A stretch of DNA of 45,869 bases from Rikenellaceae bacterium UBA1749. GTDB taxonomy: Bacteria > Bacteroidota > Bacteroidia > Bacteroidales > Rikenellaceae. Made by a program: the position numbers and the translations under genes. Each line of letters opens with the position of its first letter. Position 1 is the first letter of the stretch. The stretch spans positions 1 through 45,869 of the forward strand of contig DCHP01000071.1 in NCBI GenBank assembly GCA_002315675.1, read 5' to 3'. Under the pieces are notes generated by a model. It searched no databases, had not been told where the DNA came from, and saw nothing but the letters and a program-made list of their open reading frames with translations. Positions 41,410 through 45,869 of the stretch are shown one piece after another.

Positions 41410-42975
41410 TTACTCCATGGGATAGTCTAGTGAAAAATGTAGTCCAACACTTTCATGCAGTTGAAGGGCTTGCTTGATAACAAGGTATCCGACTTCAATC
41501 ATATTGCGAAGCTCGCATAACTGCTGTGATGGAGTAGATTTCTTGTATAGATGTTCAGTCTCTTCGTAGAGAAGCGATAGTCTATGAAGAGCTCTTTCCA
41601 GTCTCTTGTTGGAACGGACAATACCTACGTAATAGCTCATTATCTGCTGCATTTCCTTTGCGCTCTGGGTAATAAGTATCATTTCTTCTGGATCAGTTGT
41701 GCCATTCATGTCCCAATCTGGAATCTTTTCCTCGTACTTTATTGAGTCAATACTATCTATTGCATGATTTGCAGCTTGGTCAGCATAAACAATAGCTTCA
41801 ATCAGTGAATTTGAAGCAAGTCTGTTTGCACCATGCAGTCCGGTTGAAGATGTTTCTCCGAGTGCATATAGTCTTGAAATGGAAGTTTCCCCATTCGTGT
41901 CAACCTGGACACCTCCGCAGCAATAATGAGCTGCAGGTACAACCGGAATGTAATCTTTGGTGATGTCAATTCCAAGTGTCAAGCATTTTTCATATATATT
42001 AGGGAAATGTTCGATAATACTCTTATGGTCTTTATGAGTGACATCCAGCCACAAATGGTCATCACCTGAAAGTTTCAACTCATTGTCCATACTTCTTGCA
42101 GTAATGTCTCTTGGTGCCAATGACCCAAGTGGATGGTATTTATGCATGAATTCATCACCATTCATCTTTCTCAGTATAGCCCCGAATCCGCGCATTGCTT
42201 CTGTAATAAGGAATGACGGACGTTCCCCAGGATTGTATAATGAAGTAGGATGGAACTGTATATATTCCATATCCCTGATTTTAGCCTTGGCTCTATGCGC
42301 CATTGCAATACCATCTCCGGTAGCAACGATAGGGTTCGTTGTAATATGATATATGTTACCGACTCCACCGGTGCAGAGGACCGTAATTTTTGATAGTAAA
42401 GTGTAGACTTCTCCTGTCTTGGTGTTGAGAACATATGCTCCATAACACTCGGTTCCAGGAATAGATCTTTTTACAAGTTTTCCTAGGTGGTGCTGCGTCA
42501 AAAGATCTATGGCAAAGTGTCTTTCAAGTACTGTAATATTAGGGTGCTGACGGACCTTTTCAGCCAGTCTGTTCTCTATTTCAAGCCCCGTCAAGTCTTT
42601 GTGGTGAAGTATTCTATGCTGTGAGTGACCGCCTTCCCTTGCTAACTCATAGTGAACCCCATCAGCCTGTTTGTCAAAATCGACACCCCATTCAATCAAT
42701 TGCTTTATCTGGCTTGGCGCTTTCCTTACTATTAACTCTACGACATCCCTGTCGCTTCTGTATGAACCGCATACCATGGTGTCTTCAATATGCTGTTCAA
42801 TTGTGTCCGGTGAGTATGTAACGCTCGCTATCCCGCCTTGCGCTTTTGATGTATTTGTTGTTGTTAAATCGCTCTTTGTAATGAGTGTTACTTTTCCCTT
42901 GTCTGCAACCTTAAGTGCAAAACTAAGCCCTGCAATACCGCTACCTATTACTAAAAAGTCTGTTCTAACTGTCAT
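41410..42975 (-). CDS. nadB: L-aspartate oxidase NadB
   Basis: FAD enzyme that oxidises L-aspartate to iminoaspartate, the first step of de novo NAD synthesis; in anaerobes fumarate is the acceptor. The 521-residue protein has the N-terminal FAD motif IGSGIAGLSFA (9-19), the SKAQGGIA motif, REGGHSQHRILH, the active-site segment QFHPTSLY, and PRDITARSMD. It is distinguished from fumarate reductase flavoproteins by length and by lack of the His used for covalent FAD attachment. nadA and nadC are not in the window. It begins a minus-strand series with the nucleoside kinase 3 nt downstream, and is divergent from the glycosidase pair. Confidence 0.95.
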   Translation of the reverse strand: MTVRTDFLVIGSGIAGLSFALKVADKGKVTLITKSDLTTTNTSKAQGGIASVTYSPDTIEQHIEDTMVCGSYRSDRDVVELIVRKAPSQIKQLIEWGVDFDKQADGVHYELAREGGHSQHRILHHKDLTGLEIENRLAEKVRQHPNITVLERHFAIDLLTQHHLGKLVKRSIPGTECYGAYVLNTKTGEVYTLLSKITVLCTGGVGNIYHITTNPIVATGDGIAMAHRAKAKIRDMEYIQFHPTSLYNPGERPSFLITEAMRGFGAILRKMNGDEFMHKYHPLGSLAPRDITARSMDNELKLSGDDHLWLDVTHKDHKSIIEHFPNIYEKCLTLGIDITKDYIPVVPAAHYCCGGVQVDTNGETSISRLYALGETSSTGLHGANRLASNSLIEAIVYADQAANHAIDSIDSIKYEEKIPDWDMNGTTDPEEMILITQSAKEMQQIMSYYVGIVRSNKRLERALHRLSLLYEETEHLYKKSTPSQQLCELRNMIEVGYLVIKQALQLHESVGLHFSLDYPME

Positions 42976-42996
42976 TTCTGCTAAACTTTATATATG

Positions 42997-43004
42997 CAAA
43001 GTTA
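42997..43004 (-). promoter_or_regulatory. -7 promoter element of nadB
   Basis: On the minus strand the sequence is TAACTTTG, matching TAnnTTTG; predicted transcription start is near 42990, about 15 nt before the nadB ATG. No clear -33 element was seen. The plus-strand glycosidase pair has no obvious consensus promoter in the same 137-bp region. Confidence 0.45.
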
Positions 43005-43112
43005 ATAATAAATACGATGATATATACATGTATAAAATTGTATCTTTTAAAGAATTATTATTAATTTTATTGTCATATTTCGAGATGTATATTTTTTATA
43101 AAATCAACTATA

Positions 43113-44105
43113 ATGAAAATGAATAGAAAATTAATTGTTGCAGCGTCAATAGCTGTTTTGTCTCTTTTAATGATTATTACGGTGGGCTGTAATAAACAGA
43201 CAAACCCATGGGTAAAGAGTGAGTCTAATCCCGTTCTTGGAGGTCCAGAACTGGGTACATGCTTTGATGTAAACATTATCCAGAATGGAAATGCTAAATT
43301 CAACATGTATTTTTCATGGCGTCCAAAGAAATCCATTGCGATTTCAAGAAGTGATGATGGTATTCACTGGTCTTATCCAGAAATTATCCTTAGGGAAGAT
43401 TCAACAAGCGGATGGGAAGATATAATAAACAGGTCAACTACTGTCTTCTGTAAGGGAAAATATCATATGTGGTATACCGGTCAGGTTATGAGTACTCACC
43501 GCAGTTGTATTGGGTATGCAGTGTCAGATGATGGTGTAAATTTTTCGAGAGTTCAGAAGGATCCTGTTATGACACCTGCAGGAGGCTTCGAAGGAACTTC
43601 AATCATGTGCCCATATGTAGAATGGGATGAACAGAGGGATATCTTTAGAATGTGGTATTCTGCAGGAGAACAGTATGAACCTAATGTTCTCTGCTACGCT
43701 GAATCAAAGGATGGAATTAACTGGGATAGGTATGAAAACAACCCTATATTTGCACATGGTGAAGGCGATGTCTGGGATAAGGACAGAGTCGGCGGATGTG
43801 AGGTAAAACATCTTAAAGATGGAAAATATGTCCTATTCTATATAGGTTATTCAGATATAAATACAGCCAGAATAGGTGCTGCAATTTCTTCAGATGGCAT
43901 TTCAGGGTGGAAACGTCTGAAGGCGAATCCTCTTATCCAACCAGATGCCGGATGCTGGGACGGCGATGCCTGCTATAAGCCTTCTGCTTACTATGATGAG
44001 GATAGTGACAAGTGGATGATATGGTATAATGGTAGACTGGGTTCAAATGAGTATATTGGTCTTGCAACTCATGATGGATATTATTTGGGAGAAGTAGAAG
44101 AGTGA
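43113..44105 (+). CDS. Five-bladed beta-propeller glycosidase-like lipoprotein
   Basis: A 330-residue exported lipoprotein (lipobox ITVGC, acylated Cys near 25) followed by repeated propeller-blade motifs of the GH32/43/130 type: (M)WY-x-G, then IGYA-S-DGI-W-NP. Examples are HMWYTGQ...SCIGYAVSDDGVNF, FRMWYSAG...LCYAESKDGINW, LFYIGY...IGAAISSDGI and MIWYNGR. The exact CAZy family cannot be assigned by eye; GH43-like hydrolase or GH130-like phosphorylase are both possible. The six residues from the lipid Cys are encoded by the same 18 nt as in the DPP III lipoprotein. Its stop overlaps the next start (TGATG), so the two enzymes probably act on the same glycan. Confidence 0.75.
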   Translation: MKMNRKLIVAASIAVLSLLMIITVGCNKQTNPWVKSESNPVLGGPELGTCFDVNIIQNGNAKFNMYFSWRPKKSIAISRSDDGIHWSYPEIILREDSTSGWEDIINRSTTVFCKGKYHMWYTGQVMSTHRSCIGYAVSDDGVNFSRVQKDPVMTPAGGFEGTSIMCPYVEWDEQRDIFRMWYSAGEQYEPNVLCYAESKDGINWDRYENNPIFAHGEGDVWDKDRVGGCEVKHLKDGKYVLFYIGYSDINTARIGAAISSDGISGWKRLKANPLIQPDAGCWDGDACYKPSAYYDEDSDKWMIWYNGRLGSNEYIGLATHDGYYLGEVEE

Positions 44106-45655
44106 TGAAAAATATTAATTGGTTTTCAGGACTTTGTTCCATATTTCTTGTATTATGTTCATGTTCTTCTCCTCTGCCCTCGGAAGAGAAGATTGATGAT
44201 TATGTTTCCTATTTCAATTCAGTAGACACTGAATATTATTCTCAGGCGATTCCAAATGAAAAGGCTGCGGAATTTTTGAAAAATAACATTCCTCTTTTCG
44301 ATTGTCCTGACAAGGAACTTGAAAAAACATATTATTTCCGTTGGTGGACTTTCAGAAAGCATATCCGCCAGACTCCGGAAGGTTATGTTATCACTGAGTT
44401 CCTTCCTGATGTCGGCTGGGCGAAAAAATACAACACGATAAATTGTGCTGTTCAACATCATTTCAATGAGGGGCGCTGGCTGAAGGATTCAGTTATAATG
44501 AATGATTGTGCAAATTTCTGGCTTTTCGGATCCGGAGAACCAGATCGCTATAGCCTTGCAATGTCTGATGCCCTTTGGCAGTATTATCTTGTGAAAGGTA
44601 ATGACAAACGACTTTTTGATGCATATCCTAGGTTGTGTTCTCTTTTCAATTTCTGGAAGAATAATTTCAGGGATTCAACAGGTCTTTACTGGAGAGTTGA
44701 TGGTTGGGATGGAATGGAAATCTCAGTTGGAGGTAGTTTTAGCCAAGATGCATCTGGCTATAGACCTACTGTTAACAGTTATCAATATGCCGATGCAAAG
44801 ATTCTTTCAAAGATTGCGGCTAAAATGAATCTGTCTGAAGAGTCTGATTCATGGAAGGCGGAAGCAGCATCAATAAAGAATATTGTGGACTCCGTACTCT
44901 GGGATCCTGAAAAGGAATTCTATAAAGTTCGCCCAAGAGGTATGACGGAACTTGTAAAATGTCGTGAACTTCTTGGCTATATTCCATGGATATATGATCT
45001 GCCTGACGAAGACAAGGGTAATTCTTGGAAACCTCTGTTTGATACCATGGGGTTTTGGGCTCCATTCGGACCTACTACTGCCGAAAGATCAGATCCTGGT
45101 TTTGCACTTTCATACGAAGGACATGATTGTCAGTGGAACGGACCAACATGGCCTTATTCAACGTCTCAGACTTTGACTGCTATGGCTTCATGCTATCAGC
45201 GTTTTGGCGAAAAGTTCTTTACAAGAAGTCAGTATTTTGATCTTCTTCAGGTGTACAGTCTCAGCCATAGAAAAGGTGGCGTATGCTGGATTGATGAAAA
45301 TATCAATCCATTTACAGGTGACTGGATAGCAAGAACGAAACTTATTGCACAGAAATCACCAATCAAGGAAAGAGGCAAGGATTATAATCACTCTACTTTC
45401 TGTGATCTTGTCATCTCCGGTCTGGTTGGTGTCAGACCTCAGGAAGATGGAACAATTGTAATCAATCCAATGCTACCATCTGATAAGTGGAACTGGTTCT
45501 CCCTTACTGGAGTCAATTGTTCGGGGAAAGTCATAGATATAGTATATGATAAATATGGGTGGCATTATGATGGTGTTGATTCTGGCTTCAATGTTTTTGT
45601 AGATGGTCAGTTGATGTTCCATTCGGATAAAATTGAATCATGCAATATTCAATAA
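44105..45655 (+). CDS. (alpha/alpha)6-barrel glycoside hydrolase lipoprotein, GH63/MGH1-like
   Basis: A 516-residue lipoprotein (signal peptide with LVLCSC, lipid Cys near 18-20) with an (alpha/alpha)6-toroid glycosidase fold. Family-like motifs include the YFRWWTFRKH segment, WRVDGWDGMEIS, the late GPTWPYSTSQTLTAMA motif typical of GH63/GH37/mannosylglycerate-hydrolase folds, and WIDENINPFTGDW. Acidic residues suitable as catalytic acid/base occur at these points but I cannot assign them firmly. I prefer the ATG at 44105, which overlaps the previous stop as TGATG, over the in-frame GTG three bases upstream. With the propeller enzyme it forms a small glycan-degradation unit; no SusC/SusD pair is in view. 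Confidence 0.75.
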   Translation: MKNINWFSGLCSIFLVLCSCSSPLPSEEKIDDYVSYFNSVDTEYYSQAIPNEKAAEFLKNNIPLFDCPDKELEKTYYFRWWTFRKHIRQTPEGYVITEFLPDVGWAKKYNTINCAVQHHFNEGRWLKDSVIMNDCANFWLFGSGEPDRYSLAMSDALWQYYLVKGNDKRLFDAYPRLCSLFNFWKNNFRDSTGLYWRVDGWDGMEISVGGSFSQDASGYRPTVNSYQYADAKILSKIAAKMNLSEESDSWKAEAASIKNIVDSVLWDPEKEFYKVRPRGMTELVKCRELLGYIPWIYDLPDEDKGNSWKPLFDTMGFWAPFGPTTAERSDPGFALSYEGHDCQWNGPTWPYSTSQTLTAMASCYQRFGEKFFTRSQYFDLLQVYSLSHRKGGVCWIDENINPFTGDWIARTKLIAQKSPIKERGKDYNHSTFCDLVISGLVGVRPQEDGTIVINPMLPSDKWNWFSLTGVNCSGKVIDIVYDKYGWHYDGVDSGFNVFVDGQLMFHSDKIESCNIQ

Positions 45656-45869
45656 TTGAAACGAAAGGCTACTTTTTTAATAGTCTGATATTTGAGAGTC
45701 AACTGAATACAGATGCTGATAACTGTATTGAAAACGCCAGAGGAGACTGGTTTATGTTATCTCAGACATTATTTATTTAACACTTTGTATTGATTCCATT
45801 TAAGAATTGTTGAAGAATAAACAAACAATAATAAATTATATTTCTATGAAACTGTCATGACATGTCGTT
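45656..45869. other. AT-rich intergenic sequence at the right edge
   Basis: No open frame, consensus promoter or convincing hairpin was recognised downstream of the glycoside hydrolase gene before the window ends. Confidence 0.4.

Noticed and set aside
1..45869. CRISPR arrays, tRNA and rRNA genes
   Set aside because: No regularly spaced identical repeats, cloverleaf sequences or rRNA motifs were recognised in any gap between genes.

Overview
The window is about 46 kb of a low-GC (around 40%) chromosome from a member of the Bacteroidales. Evidence: TAnnTTTG-type -7 promoter elements, most clearly paired with an upstream TTTG at 2489, 21481 and 32520; no Shine-Dalgarno signals; and typical families such as a 608-residue YidC, five-repeat DUF349 protein, TamB, ThrRS-like/uridine kinase fusion, Ser-type sulfatase and many lipoproteins. 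Most of the window is well-packed housekeeping chromosome; accessory material sits at roughly 15.4-16.6 kb and 32.3-45.7 kb.

Left part (1-7.7 kb): the 5' portion of mnmE leaves the left edge on the minus strand, divergent from a zinc-less sirtuin. A complete polyamine ABC transporter operon, potABCD, follows; its binding protein is anchored by a C-terminal membrane helix and the operon ends at a strong intrinsic terminator (6596-6645). Behind it lies an MscS-type channel gene with five separate disabling lesions.

Middle part (7.8-32.3 kb): minus-strand genes yidC, a DUF349 protein, uvrA, a lytic transglycosylase and a nitrilase-family amidase; plus-strand genes cvfB-dapB-lepB-aspT-like and ompH-like-ruvA; minus-strand lepA and tamB; plus-strand tsaD and a DPP III-type lipoprotein peptidase. 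Around the nitrilase gene are three copies of one family of 98-99 bp elements with terminal inverted repeats and 4-bp flanking duplications, i.e. non-autonomous MITE-like elements.

Right part (32.3-45.9 kb): a tiny 2[4Fe-4S] ferredoxin with its own promoter and terminator, then a five-gene same-strand island: HPr-kinase-like ATPase, soluble S24/S26-type Ser/His peptidase, PqqD-like recognition protein, NTP_transf_5-type nucleotidyltransferase and an ABC exporter. This looks like a peptide modification, processing and export locus without a visible precursor or cyclase and is the best candidate for an under-described system. Then come minus-strand genes for a sulfatase, DUF308 membrane protein, ThrRS-like/uridine kinase fusion and L-aspartate oxidase (nadB), and finally a translationally coupled pair of lipoprotein glycosidases (beta-propeller and (alpha/alpha)6 barrel) near the right edge.

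No rRNA, tRNA, CRISPR array or complete insertion sequence was recognised. All functions are inferred by reading motifs; no database search was possible.
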